The notes: generated by a model not told the origin, from the letters alone. Positions 1 through 12,060 are shown, numbered from the stretch's first letter. The stretch: 64,000 nt of DNA from Agrostemma githago (GCA_958450325.1 OY288249.1:59088166-59152165), one strand, 5' to 3'. Translations and numbers: made by a program.

Positions 1-106
1 CAACTTATTTGATAAAATTATTCATGCATCTTTTTTAGAGTTGATATCTTATAATTTGTGAAGAGTATGTATATCTCTAATTGTGGGGGAAAGTGGTGAT
101 CGATAG
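1..106. mobile_element. Left flank of the Tat insertion, part of an older LTR element
   Basis: This short AT-rich stretch has no gene. It ends in GATAG, which is repeated right after 9800, so before the insertion it was continuous with 9806 onward. A purine run near 83-92 resembles the polypurine-like runs in the interrupted element to the right. Assignment to that older element is inferred from the target duplication. Confidence 0.45.
102..106. repeat. Target site duplication GATAG, left copy
   Basis: GATAG directly precedes the TG that begins the 5' LTR and recurs at 9801-9805 directly after the CA that ends the 3' LTR. A perfect 5-bp duplication is the usual Ty3/gypsy integrase footprint and fixes both element ends. 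Confidence 0.9.
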
Positions 107-2540
107 TGTAGACACCCACATTTTGACCGCCAGGTGTCTATAGTAGTTTCCGACAAACACCCGATGATGATCGGACGCTAACGTGCCTTGACGTACTCGG
201 AAATGGGCTCGAAATGATGGATATTTGGCTTAGGCATTTTAAGGAGTACAAATCTCACAAAACCAACCTCAAATTCAGGCCCAGTGGGTCGTTTCGAGTC
301 AAATAACACTAATTTGGGTCGAAACCGTCACCAGGGGTAAAACCGTCTTTTAGCGACCGAGTCAAAACCCGGTCAAAGATATTTCTCAAAACTCGTAGGC
401 TGACCGTGACATCTCACACGTCCTATTCGGACTCCAACTCTACAAAATCAGCCATACAAAAAATAATAAACAATTCCGTTTAAGGTAGAATTCGATCCCG
501 AGTAGGAATCCTATCCGAGAACCGACTCAAGCACCCAACCGAGTGTAAACCACTCGGCCAAGTACACAAGCCAGCCGGTTTTTTTTTCCTCTTTTCTTTT
601 CTTACAAGAAAACGGAATTCTCGTTCTCCTCAGCTTCTTACTCAAGCGGTAATTCTAGCTCAAACAGGAGTCCTATTCAAAAACCGATTCGAGCATCCGA
701 CCGAGTGTAAAACACTCGGCCGAAACAGCCCAAAACAGTAGCAAACCAGCCGGTTTGCCTTTCTTCCTCCACAAGAAAGCGGAATCCTTATTTCCCTCAA
801 GTTTCCTCGTTTCCTATCCTAAGCGGTAGTCAAACTCTCCCAAGCCAAGGTCGGGAATTTCCTATAAATAGCCCCTTGCATCCAACACAAAAGACACAAT
901 GAATCAATACGATTTTTACCAACAATTCTTCCTACACAATTCATACACACATACATAATTCCCTTAGCATCGAGAAACCGATAATACATCCAAAACCCGA
1001 AGGAAACCGGTCCCGATATCCGACACCCTTCACCCGTCAAAACCGTACCACCCTAACCCAACCGACGTTGCCTCGACACTCCCGTGCCTAGCCACATTCC
1101 GACGAGTCCCGATCCGAGTCAACAAGAGCATGTAGGTTGAGGGTGTAATCAAACCCGATTTCTTCCTTTCTCTCCCTTTCTCCTCTTCGTCCGTTTCATT
1201 CTTCACGGGTCTAGAGTCGATTTTTTTTTTTAATTTTTCTAATATCGTTATTAACGAAAAACTATTTTCATAACGAATATTCTTAAACATACGATATCGA
1301 TTTTTCTATAATCGAATATCGTATCAAAAAGAATTATATTAAGATTTCGACGATATCAGAAATCGTTACATCTTTTTTGTCAAAATTCTTTTCTTTTACT
1401 TTTCGTTCAAAATAACAATTTTCGAACAAAAATATAAAGACGGACAGACCCGCACGCGAGTCGCGCCATGCCCAGGCGACTCGCGCGCAGGCCTGGAATC
1501 CGGGATTTCTTTTTTCTACGTTTTCGTTCGTTTTATTATTTATTCTTCGATCGATTTCTAAAATTACATCTTTTCTAAAAACTATTCCAAGTATTCGATA
1601 TTAATTTCGTAGTTAACTATCGAATATAAAGAATATCGAAAATATTAAGTCGAGTACGAATCATGCGATATTCATACGCGATTTAATACGAACTTCGAGC
1701 TTTCGAAAACCGGACCCGAAACAGGCCACCACGCGACCCGCCGGCGTCCCGGGCGAGTCGCGCGGCCGACTGTTTGCCGCGGCCTTTTCCGTATTTTTTA
1801 TTATTTTTCGAACTTCGTTTTTTATACAAAACAACGTTCTTTTCAACAATATTTTTCAGATTTCGATTAATATTTATTTTTTCTCGATTTCGCATATTTA
1901 TTTTTGCTATTATTATTCACAAATCGATACTAACTCGTTTTGTTTGTTTTGTAGCGAACTCATCATTTTATTTCATTTGTTTTATTATACTAAAACGAAT
2001 CTCACATGTTAAATTTGACTTTGACATCAATAATCTTGCATGCATTAAACCACTTAGCAACCCATTCAATTTCTCACATGCTTAGGAAAACAATGTTTGC
2101 ATATCATTCACCGTTCAACTAACGCGCGCATTAAAACGTCATTCGATATCCTAGTAGAGGCCGCTAATGTGCGGGCGGGGTTGGGTGTTCTTAGTGAACT
2201 TTCCAACACGTACCCTCACCCCTTACTCAGAACCGTGGTTTCCGGATGTCCGAAACCATTGGCAACGAGAGTCATTCAATATACGATTAACCGCTCAAGT
2301 CGGCATCTGTATCGAACTGCAAAGGGACGAGCCCAATAAACTCTGACATCGGAAATGGGCCGTATTTTGTACACGGCCCACTACGACATAGAGTGGGCTC
2401 GAACGGTTCCGAATAACCATAAAATTCGGTGGCGACTCCGACTTCGATTTAAATTTCCATTTGACCATCTCATGGAGATTCATTCGCCTCCCCAAAACCC
2501 GCGTGTGGCCGCGTCGGGGTGGACCTATGTCATGTCCACA
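107..2540 (+). repeat. 5' LTR of the non-autonomous Tat element
   Basis: It begins TGTAGACACC and ends TGTCCACA. It contains a TATA box at 863-870, two short inverted motifs of the form accgagtg/cactcgg (around 540 and 700), a T-rich stretch, and a GC-rich block (1450-1500, 1725-1790). It is 2434 bp against 2433 bp for the partner LTR. Confidence 0.92.
863..870 (+). promoter_or_regulatory. TATA box of the 5' LTR promoter
   Basis: TATAAATA followed by a C-rich stretch and a CA-rich leader is the standard layout for an LTR pol II promoter. The same block occurs in the 3' LTR at 8124-8131, in the solo LTR near 20913, and inverted in the minus-strand LTRs near 17310 and 47385. Confidence 0.7.
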
Positions 2541-2542
2541 AT

Positions 2543-2560
2543 TTGGCGACTCCGCTGGGG
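2543..2560 (+). promoter_or_regulatory. Primer binding site of the Tat element
   Basis: TGGCGACTCCGCTGGGG lies three bases after the LTR end. It starts with TGG, as expected for pairing with a tRNA CCA tail. The same sequence stands next to the 5' LTR of the large minus-strand element (about 45684-45700). An arginine tRNA primer is reported for the related Ogre elements; I have not verified the tRNA here. Confidence 0.75.
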
Positions 2561-4100
2561 ATTTTCTGATGAGTTAATAACCTTCAGTGTCCTCAGGGTG
2601 AGACTCGAATAGAAATTGTTTGACTAGTACAATGCGCGTTTTAGTTTTACGGTTCATGCATAACCCCATTTTTCCCGGGCCGGTACTCGTGACCGACGTC
2701 CCACTATACCGTTGATATAGTCCAAACTGGTTATGTCAAAGGTGTCCATTAGCCGATTCATATGGGTTTTACGGCATGTCCTAATCTCAACTCGAGTTAG
2801 GGAGTCCGCCCCGATTCTTGATAGGCTATGTACACTGGTATAGACCCTTATAGACTGACCGAGACTTAGATTAAGAGCATACATGGCGTCATTATACTGT
2901 TTCCATGACTACGTGCTACTTAATCCACATCTTTTTTCAAAACCATCTTTTCAAAATTTGCATCCTTTTTCAAACTATCCAATTTCAAAACCCGGGTCAT
3001 ATACCGAACTTAGGACCTATGATTTTACTCAAATTAGCCTTTTTCTAGCCGGTATTATGCCCAATTCAAAACTCGAAAATATTTTCGAAACTTTCAAAAC
3101 CCGTCATTCGGCCCACTCCTTTTTTTTTCTTTTTCGAAAAAAGGGCCGAATTTCTTCACCCGATTCATTTCAGGCTTTTCAAAAAATCACATTTCAAAAC
3201 TTCCTCTTCTTAGGACTTCCCGTATTTAGCAGTGTCGGGTCGTGTCATAAGTCGTTGAAGTCTCTAGCGTCGAAACTCTGTCGATCTTACATCACGAGTT
3301 TTCCCCCTATCACAGTCCGCCTTATTTTACTAAGGCAAGGCCCACCTACGTAGGACATACTCCTACAAAGGTTGGCCCAGTTACACAATCGAGTCTAAAG
3401 TCTGGGAATGTCTCACGTGAACCTTCCTCCGGACAGGGCCCAACCCACAGCGTTGGATCCTAAGGGAGGCCCACCTTTCACAAGTCACCCGTCTGAGTGT
3501 CTTTTCCGAGTCAACCTTTTATAAGGCGTAGCCCTACAACAAAAGGTCCGTGACCCTTACGTCTAAGGGTCACTCGTTCGAGTCTTAACAAAATCTTCAG
3601 TCCCAGTCGGGGGCTACCCTTCAGCTGAGCGATCAATCACGGTTGCTCTGAGGATCATGTCTTGCACGTGTTGTCTCACATATCCCACTTTCGAGTCACT
3701 TAGATGTCACACCATCTGAGTCTCTAGCCTTACTCAGGGGGCTGTCCTCCACCCAAGCAGTCAACCACGGTTACCCTAGAGAGTACCCTACGTTCATCCT
3801 ACACCGGCGTCCTTATGATGCCTTCTTTGAGTCGTACCCACGCTACGAATGCTCGGGTCATCTAGGGTTAGGTCACCACGGTTGGTCTAACCACGCGGCA
3901 CGGTCAAATACGGTCGCCCCATTTTCGGACTCATCCTTGTACAGCTCGAGTCTCGTGGTCGAGTCTAGGTCACAGTCGTAGCCCGGTCATAGAATCTTAG
4001 TCATTCCCGCTCCCGGGCCGTACCTAGTTTGACTCTCTCTCTTGCATTTGCGCAAAACCGAGCTTAGGCGAGTTCTAACACCTGTCGTTTCTTCCGATCA
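2561..4100 (+). other. Untranslated leader of the non-autonomous Tat element
   Basis: About 1.5 kb without a credible gene. The part around 3225-3480 matches, in reverse complement, the leader pieces of the large element at 29600-29756 and 41466-41600, which allowed me to reconstruct insertion points there. Open frames in this stretch are AT-rich or interrupted and do not resemble known proteins. Confidence 0.7.
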
Positions 4101-4108
4101 GGGACCCT

Positions 4109-4786
4109 ATGAACGAGACACTACCAAACCATAACAAATCCCGCGCCGTCGAGAAAGGGGATATCCAGGGGAGTATGCTTATGCTGTCTTGCTCCATTAA
4201 CAATATCTTCTCAAAAATCAATACCGCCCTAGATAACCTAAATGCCAGGGTGACCACCATCGAAGAAGACCTTGTAAGAACCCGAGCCCGTCTAACACAA
4301 CTAGAGCGGGTAAGGCAGCCAATCACTCAACCGAGCCATTTGAAAGGTGAACACTCTTACAAAACTGTCTGATACCCTCAAGATGGCGAGGCCGAGAGAG
4401 GTAACCCTCAAGTCACCTCTCCAAAAATCAAGAACCAGTCAAAGGGAAGGACATTTACCCACCTGGATATGTCCTACACCGTTGCTTTCCAGAAATTGGT
4501 TCCGAAGGGCCTAATACTACCTATAGGCCCAACAGCCGACCCACCTTTGGAAAAACGCTCCAAAGCATGGAACGACGAGCATTACTGCAAATTCCACCGA
4601 GGGAGGGGACACGATACAGAACGGTGCTGGAAACTGAAACACCTCATTCAAGACTTCCTCGATGCCGGGAAAACTCCCGTTTTGGAAACTTTGTCACTTG
4701 CAAAGCCCCTCATGGACTATACAGGGCCCGATGACCAAAGCATCCAATCTACCTCTCATGCATCCGAGAGTCCGGATTTGATTTAA
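4109..4786 (+). pseudogene. gag: gag remnant (coiled-coil segment and CCHC-like segment)
   Basis: Two separate frames remain. Frame one (4109-4372) has a heptad-like helix rich in L, R, E and T, in the place of the N-terminal coiled coil seen in the gag of the large Tat element. Frame two (4469-4786) contains a CxxxHRGRGHDTERC motif followed by KLKHLIQDFL, which is the CCHC-like nucleocapsid motif of Tat/Ogre gag. The central capsid domain between them is missing. The 87- and 105-codon pieces are far below the roughly 600 residues expected for an intact gag of this lineage. Gag would coat the RNA genome; this copy probably cannot. Confidence 0.75.
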
Positions 4787-7350
4787 GTCCAAGTCTGAGT
4801 CCGAGTCTAGGATATACTATTTATTTCAACTTCAAAGTCAGAGTCAGAGTCAATTGTATTCTGTCCTCTTTTTCAAAATTCAATAAAATCAGCTTTTCTA
4901 TTTCTCATATATACTTTCCTTATGTGTTTCCGAGAACATGATGAACACCGTCATACACTGTGAGCACACGCACGTGACTATTATAGGCACATCTATAATG
5001 ACTGCAGGAAACCGAGCCCGCGTTTTCCTTTTACCTATTCCATGTCTGGTATAGAAAGCCACACAACTACCCTTAGCAGGAGCGGTATCGAATCCAATGA
5101 CAAATCTAGGTAGTCTCCTAGTTTGGGTTCAAGACGGGAGGCAAGCCCATTTCCCACAATAAACACCCATCCAATAAGATCAACCAATCCCTACCTTAGG
5201 TGTTAGTTTGACCAACAAAAAAAAACTGGACAAAAAAAAAATCAGAAGTCCAATCCAAGAAAAAGCAAAAGGCCAGAACAAAAAAGCAGGCCATTATCAA
5301 AAAAAAAGAGGCACCCATGACCGAGGTTAAGCGGTCAATCCAAATGAAGAATCCCGAGATCGGGGCTAAGAGGTCAACCAAAAAATATTCAAAAAAACCA
5401 TGACCGTAGTGAAAACGATCAATTCAAAATTATCAATACTCATACCATCCAATAAGGGAGAACAATCAAGCTGGTCAGCTAACACCACATTTAGCCTTCC
5501 CACATTACAACCCTCAAGACCTTCCCGAGACCCAGGCCAGAGACAGCCCGGAATTTTGAGGATTCAAGCTCCATAGGATACCCCTAACTATTAGGGCCAG
5601 ACATGGAAATCAAATCTCGCATTATCAAAACTTATCCTGATCAAAGTTCGAGCCATTTTACTCGACTTCCCCTTTACATAACTAAATTCACAATCACTAT
5701 ACAAAGACCCGAGAGCAAAACTCGTCAAATCACCCGAGAGCAAAACTCGTCAAATCCCCGAGAGCAAAACTCGTCAAATCCTCCGAGAGCAAAATTCGTC
5801 AAATCCTCAGAGAGCAAAACTCGTCAAATCCCCCCGAGAGCAAAACTCGTTAAAATCCCCCGAGAGCAAAACTCGTTAAAATCCCCGAGAGCAAAACTCG
5901 TTAAAATCCTCGAGAGCAAAACTCGTTAAAATCCCCGAGAACAGAACTCGTTAAAATCCCCGAGAGCAGAACTCGTTAAAGTCCAATCCTAATTCTTCTC
6001 ATTTAAACCAGTTACCAACCCCAAACACGGGAACTCAACTTGCGGTCGGCATAGAACATGCCCAAATAGTGCACACCACCTCTGGGGGCTATCCCGGAGA
6101 ACGCTCACAGGATCAATATCCTAACCATCCTAGCCCTTTGATCAAGACATCAATGGGAATGCACCTAGCCTACACCATTGCTATGGCTAGTTACACACAA
6201 GGCCCTAATAAACTAGGCACTATAATCCACTGAACTACGGCTTGGTTTGATTTCACCACATGTGAATACGTAGGCAGCCTTTCAACAGAGGCACAACCAC
6301 CCACATTGACACACGTTCAAAAAGCACCATCATTCCGGTCACGACACTGTCATGTTCTCGACAGTTAGCTTTGTCATTCTGGGGGCTTCTCCTAGGCAGA
6401 AGTTCTCCATCCACTCACATAATCCAAATACATTCAAAATCTAGCCTCCTTTCTATAGTGTGTCTTAGTACTCGGCTCAGTCGAAGACAAGAATCTGTCA
6501 GGACTCGAGGCAATACCCACTTTGAAAATGTACCCTAAAATCAAAAATCCAGAAGAGCACTAGACTACGGCATTGCTACTGCTAAAGGTCCTGTCATGCC
6601 AAAACAATCTCATTACAGACTATTACAATCCCCCCATAGCACATCCTTCCTATTCCGAGGATTCGACCGTGTTGTCACTCGCCTAGGCTACGGAATAGCG
6701 CAACTTAAGAGTCTTGTCATCTTAGGTGGCCCACCTCCTTACCAAGTCACGGTCCAATCCTTAGAGAGTCCAAGTCGTGTCTGTCAACTCGTCCTGTCGC
6801 GCCCAGAGTCGAGTCTGCCGGTAGGCCTCTCTTTTCAAATTCTCATTTTAAAATTTGCAAAAAAACTTAGCCATTTGAAAAAAAAAATCTTTTCGACAAG
6901 GTCAAATTTCAGTCTATTTAAACGGCAAATTTCTTTTCAACCCTTTCAATTTTGAAAACCTATCTCCTAGCACGTGAGTTGCTTTCAGGACTTCGATTTC
7001 AAAATGCAGCAAAAATCATTTTTACTCCCCAACGCGAGTCATATTTGTTTCGCCTACGTGTTGCATGCAAAATTTTATGTAACTTATACAGGTACAAATC
7101 ACGACAGCGCAATTCACATAACTCCCCAGCGGCATTTAACAGGATGAGCCCATATATAGGCCCACCTAAGTCTTATACGACGAGTTCAATTCCCCACAGA
7201 GTTATCATCAGCTCAGGTACATTTCTAATCCATGGCCGGCGGGCCCTTCACGCAGGTCTAATGGACCTTAAACGACCCGACCGGAAGCTGCCAGGTTTTA
7301 ATCTTTGATTGACCTGGTGGCTACTCTGACTTTCGCCCTGTCCAAGCCTC
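4787..7350 (+). other. 3' non-coding region of the non-autonomous Tat element
   Basis: It lies between the gag remnant and the polypurine tract. It holds A-rich runs (5220-5310), a 24-bp minisatellite (5708-5981), and a segment around 6262-6300 (tacgtaggcagcct) that marks the corresponding position in the large element where the solo LTR is inserted. No gene is supported. The antisense PMD-like gene present in the large element is absent here. Confidence 0.65.
5708..5981. repeat. 24-bp hairpin minisatellite, about 11 copies
   Basis: The unit is close to cgagagcaaaactcg followed by tcaaatcc or ttaaaatcc. Each copy contains CGAG and CTCG separated by seven bases, so every unit can fold into a small hairpin. 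Units drift from tcaaatcc on the left to ttaaaatcc on the right, which is typical of stepwise duplication. One isolated unit occurs in the solo LTR near 21121. Confidence 0.85.
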
Positions 7351-7351
7351 A

Positions 7352-7367
7352 GTCAGAGTGGGGGCTC
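7352..7367 (+). promoter_or_regulatory. Polypurine tract
   Basis: The purine-rich stretch agagtgggggctc directly abuts the 3' LTR start. The same sequence, inverted, sits beside the 3' LTR of the large minus-strand element (17921-17935). It would prime plus-strand DNA synthesis. Confidence 0.8.
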
Positions 7368-9800
7368 TGTAGACACCCACATTTTGACCGCCAGGTGTCT
7401 ATAGTAGTTTCCGACAAACACCCGATGATGATCGGACGCTAACGTGCCTTGACGTACTCGGAAATGGGCTCGAAATGATGGATATTTGGCTTAGGCATTT
7501 TAAGGAGTACAAATCTCACAAAACCAACCTCAAATTCAGGCCCAGTGGGTCGTTTCGAGTCAAATAACACTAATTTGGGTCGAAACCGTCACCAGGGGTA
7601 AAACCGTCTTTTAGCGACCGAGTCAAAACCCGGTCAAAGATATTTCTCGAAACTCGTAGGCTGACCGTGACATCTCACACGTCCTATTCGGACTCCAACT
7701 CTACAAAATCAGCCATACAAAAAATAATAAACAATTCCGTTTAAGGTAGAATTCGATCCCGAGTAGGAATCCTATCCGAGAACCGACTCAAGCACCCAAC
7801 CGAGTGTAAACCACTCGGCCAAGTACACAAGCCAGCCGGTTTTTTTTTCCTCTTTTCTTTTCTTACAAGAAAACGGAATTCTCGTTCTCCTCAGCTTCTT
7901 ACTCAAGCGGTAATTCTAGCTCAAACAGGAGTCCTATTCAAAAACCGATTCGAGCATCCGACCGAGTGTAAAACACTCGGCCGAAACAGCCCAAAACAGT
8001 AGCAAACCAGCCGGTTTGCCTTTCTTCCTCCACAAGAAAGCGGAATCCTTATTTCCCTCAAGTTCCCTCGTTTCCTATCCTAAGCGGTAGTCAAACTCTC
8101 CCAAGCCAAGGTCGGGAATTTCCTATAAATAGCCCCTTGCATCCAACACAAAAGACACAATGAATCAATACGATTTTTACCAACAATTCTTCCTACACAA
8201 TTCATACACACATACATAATTCCCTTAGCATCGAGAAACCGATAATACATCCAAAACCCGAAGGAAACCGGTCCCGATATCCGACACCCTTCACCCGTCA
8301 AAACCGTACCACCCTAACCCAACCGACGTTGCCTCGACACTCCCGTGCCTAGCCACATTCCGACGAGTCCCGATCCGAGTCAACAAGAGCATGTAGGTTG
8401 AGGGTGTAATCAAACCCGATTTCTTCCTTTCTCTCCCTTTCTCCTCTTCGTCCGTTTCATTCTTCACGGGTCTAGAGTCGATTTTTTTTTTAATTTTTCT
8501 AATATCATTATTAACGAAAAACTATTTTCATAACGAATATTCTTAAACATACGATATCGATTATTCTATAATCGAATATCGTATCAAAAAGAATTATATT
8601 AAGATTTCGACGATATCAGAAATCGTTACATCTTTTTTGTCAAAATTCTTTTCTTTTACTTTTCGTTCAAAATAACAATTTTCGAACAAAAATATAAAGA
8701 CGGACAGACCCGCACGCGAGTCGCGCCATGCCCAGGCGACTCGCGCGCAGGCCTGGAATCCGGGATTTCTTTTTTCTACGTTTTCGTTCGTTTTATTATT
8801 TATTCTTCGATCGATTTCTAAAATTACATCTTTTCTAAAAACTATTCCAAGTATTCGATATTAATTTCGTAGTTAACTATCGAATATAAAGAATATCGAA
8901 AATATTAAGTCGAGTACGAATCATGCGATATTCATACGCGATTTAATACGAACTTCGAGCTTTCGAAAACCGGACCCGAAACAGGCCACCACGCGACCCG
9001 CCGGCGTCCCGGGCGAGTCGCGCGGCCGACTGTTTGCCGCGGCCTTTTCCGTATTTTTTATTATTTTTCGAACTTCGTTTTTTATACAAAACAACGTTCT
9101 TTTCAACAATATTTTTCAGATTTCGATTAATATTTATTTTTTCTCGATTTCGCATATTTATTTTTGCTATTATTATTCACAAATCGATACTAACTCGTTT
9201 TGTTTGTTTTGTAGCGAACTCATCATTTTATTTCATTTGTTTTATTATACTAAAACGAATCTCACATGTTAAATTTGACTTTGACATCAATAATCTTGCA
9301 TGCATTAAACCACTTAGCAACCCATTCAATTTCTCACATGCTTAGGAAAACAATGTTTGCATATCATTCACCGTTCAACTAACGCGCGCATTAAAACGTC
9401 ATTCGATATCCTAGTAGAGGCCGCTAATGTGCGGGCGGGGTTGGGTGTTCTTAGTGAACTTCCCAACACGTACCCTCACCCCTTACTCAGAACCGTGGTT
9501 TCCGGATGTCCGAAACCATTGGCAACGAGAGTCATTCAATATACGATTAACCGCTCAAGTCGGCATCTGTATCGAACTGCAAAGGGACGAGCCCAATAAA
9601 CTCTGACATCGGAAATGGGCCGTATTTTGTACACGGCCCACTACGACATAGAGTGGGCTCGAACGGTTCCGAATAACCATAAAATTTGGTGGCGACTCCG
9701 ACTTCGATTTAAATTTCCATTTGACCATCTCATGGAGATTCATTCGCCTCCCCAAAACCCGCGCGTGGCCGCGTCGGGGTGGACCTATCTCATGTCCACA
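7368..9800 (+). repeat. 3' LTR of the non-autonomous Tat element
   Basis: It is almost identical to 107-2540 and has the same termini, TATA box (8124-8131) and internal GC-rich block. It is followed by the right target duplication GATAG at 9801-9805. Confidence 0.92.
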
Positions 9801-9805
9801 GATAG
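9801..9805. repeat. Target site duplication GATAG, right copy
   Basis: It matches 102-106 exactly and directly follows the terminal CA of the 3' LTR. Confidence 0.9.
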
Positions 9806-11102
9806 CATGTTTTATTCATGAATAATTGAACGAAATGTAAGAGTTTTAATTTGTTGACTAAGTCAATAAATAATGGTTGCGTAAGGTTCATTTATTTATG
9901 TTGTACATCTGGCTTACACCACAATATATGAGATTATGATGATTGATTTTATGTGAGTAAAGGTTATATATTTTAATTTGTGGATTTGCCAAAAGAAAAT
10001 ATAAGTGAAACAATCATCGAGATCGTTGTTCTCTAACATAAGAATGATGATGTATATGTGGTGCAATAATGAGAATTGCAACATGTTGGATATTTATAAA
10101 GATGTTGGATCACAAGGTGAGATGCACAATGATCATGAGTAAGCTTTCATCTTTATAATAATTTTATTATAAGTCTATTGAGAAGACTGTTATAATTTAA
10201 TGTATTATGTATGCGTATTATTTTGCTCTTTTAACCTTACCAGGGTAATGCATGGTGATTGGGAGCTTAATATTTATTGCATAATTGTGGGGGCATCAAT
10301 TGCTATGGAATGTTTGATGTTAATTTCAGCTTCATATTGCTAAAAATGATGTGTAGTGAATTACACATGGATTATGCAGATTTGAGAGAGTTGAAATCAT
10401 CAAATATAAATTGGTGTATTTGAAAGGTTGAGCATGTAGCTCTTAATGATCTTATAGTCCAAATTTGGGTAGTCCTTGTGAGACGGACTTGATGAGATCA
10501 CCGTAATGATAAAGGTTGAGCATATAGCTCTTAATGGTCTTATAGCCCAAATTTGGGTGGTCCTTGTGAGACGGATTTGATGAGATCACCGTAATGATAG
10601 AGGTTGAGATATTTCTCTTAATGAATCTATATCCCTATGTTTGGGTGGTCCTGTTGTGAAGGACTTGATGGATTCACCGTAGTGTTGAGAGGTTGAGCTT
10701 TAGAGCTCTTAATGATTCTATAGCTCATAAGTAAGTGGGTTATGTGGAGATATCCTTGATAGAATCACCTAAGTGAGTGTGAAGGGATGGCCTCCTTCTA
10801 TGAGAGATTGAGTTATCTTTCTAGAGCACTCATCAAAATCCCAAGGTTCATTTGGCCATAAATTTGTTGAATTGTATTGCGGAACTCGTGTGGAACTTAA
10901 GGTATGATATGTGTTGTGAGGGTAATTCAACCGAAGTTCAATAAGGAATTCAAATCGAAAGATATTCTCTTATTGTAAGTAAGTTGTTGACTCATTTCAC
11001 TAATACGTTAATTCAAATCGAAAGATATTAACGTCTAAGTGTCAACCTTTTCATATGCTCAGGATTTTTGTTTTCGGTTTACCATTTGCATTAGTGGGGG
11101 AT
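9806..11102 (+). mobile_element. 3' internal part of an older LTR retrotransposon, no coding left
   Basis: This AT-rich stretch continues the sequence interrupted at position 106 and ends in a purine run (ttagtggggga) directly before an LTR start at 11103. That is the usual junction in Copia-type elements. It contains an 88-bp tandem repeat. I find no readable protein, so the family call rests on the junction and on the TGTTGGAAATA / TATTTCCAACA LTR ends. Confidence 0.55.
10425..10778. repeat. 88-bp tandem repeat, four diverging copies
   Basis: Copies start at about 10425, 10513, 10601 and 10690, each with aggttgag near its start and a tgatgagatcacc-like end. The first two are nearly identical and the last two have drifted. 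Spacing is 88, 88 and 89 bp. Confidence 0.85.
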
Positions 11103-11572
11103 TGTTGGAAATAATGCAAAGTGGAATTGTTGACCATTCTTGCATAGTAAGAGCATCTCCCATTAGTAGCATATTAAACCTAATTTATTAGTATGGTTAT
11201 GAATGTCATTAGATTTAGAATAATGACAATTCATTTTCCATCATAAAGTGACTTTGGATACCTTTTGAAGTTAGTCTAATATGACACTTATTATATAAGT
11301 ATGAGAATGATAAGACATATGTGAATATACATCAAAGGCTTCATCATCCAAATCTCTTGATAAATTCTGAGTATACCATCGAGTTCCAACTCCTAATGGT
11401 TGAGTATACAACCTTTTAGGAGTGTTGTGTGACCTTGGGGGACGACGCCCATTCCGATTTGTACCGTAGTCGGGGCGATTTCGTTTCTCATTCAGTGGCC
11501 TTCATACAACGACACAACAACGTATATTTACTAGTTATATATCGCCCCTTTAGTGACCCTATATTTCCAACA
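11103..11572 (+). repeat. LTR (about 470 bp), probably the 3' LTR of the interrupted element
   Basis: It starts TGTTGGAAATA and ends TATTTCCAACA, giving a clear inverted terminal repeat with TG...CA ends. A polypurine tract lies directly to its left. The partner LTR is not in the window, so it must lie left of position 1 or be lost. Confidence 0.7.
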
Positions 11573-11635
11573 CATCCATCAGGGGCAAGCCATTGCCACG
11601 TGTCCAGGGGAAAAGTGTAAGATCTTTCTTTTCAT

Positions 11636-11670
<35 letters not shown>

Positions 11671-12060
11671 CGCCAAAGCCTATAAATACATACCCCAAGT
11701 GATCTTTCATTAAAGGGTAATCAATATTCTAACTCTCAATCTCTCTCTAGAATTAAGTCACGTTTCTCCTCACGAGAAATTTTTTCTCAAGATAAAAAGG
11801 ACCCCTTCGGACACCTCCGAGGCCCTGTTAATCACTTGTGCAGGCACATATGCTCCTAGTCAACCAGGGACATCGACGTTGTTCTAGGCTTGAGGAAGAG
11901 TACTACCGGTTCAATCAAGGACCACCGCAAGCAAGAAAAATCATAGTAGATCTAGCACAAGTTTAGATCCAATTGTTTAGTACCCAAACACAATTAAAGA
12001 GGTTCTGCAAAAGCCAGTGCTCTAGCTATTATTATTAAGAAAGAGATCGCGAGATAATAT
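11573..12060 (+). other. Possible LTR-like fragment with TATA box and (TC)n run
   Basis: It contains a (TC)n microsatellite (about 11639-11668), a TATA-like cctataaatacata near 11679, and a leader-like tail (11830-12000). This layout resembles the U3-R-U5 of a gypsy LTR, but I see no second copy and no clean ends. An old promoter-bearing repeat is the most I can support. Confidence 0.3.

Larger units (their letters stand above)
107..9800 (+). mobile_element. Complete non-autonomous Tat-type LTR retrotransposon (gag only)
   Basis: The 9.7-kb element is bounded by two 2.43-kb LTRs starting TGTAGACACC and ending TGTCCACA, with the target duplication GATAG. A primer binding site follows the 5' LTR and a polypurine tract precedes the 3' LTR. 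The internal part (2541-7367) keeps only a gag N-terminal coiled-coil segment and a gag C-terminal CCHC-like segment; I see no protease, RT, RNase H or integrase. LTR ends, PBS and gag motif match the pol-coding element at 15603-48079, which suggests it was moved in trans by such a relative. The two LTRs differ at about nine bases plus one 1-bp T-run difference by my reading, so the insertion is recent. Confidence 0.9.

Noticed and set aside
1774..2085. Phe/Ile-rich 103-residue frame, repeated at 9034-9345
   Set aside because: It lies in the T-rich part of both LTRs, and its identity in both simply reflects LTR identity.
2883..3353. 156-residue frame in the Tat leader
   Set aside because: Low-complexity F/S/H composition and no similarity to known domains. 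It lies in the untranslated leader.
5708..5981. CRISPR-like array
   Set aside because: Units are adjacent with no unique spacers, lie inside a retrotransposon and show graded drift; it is a minisatellite in a plant genome.
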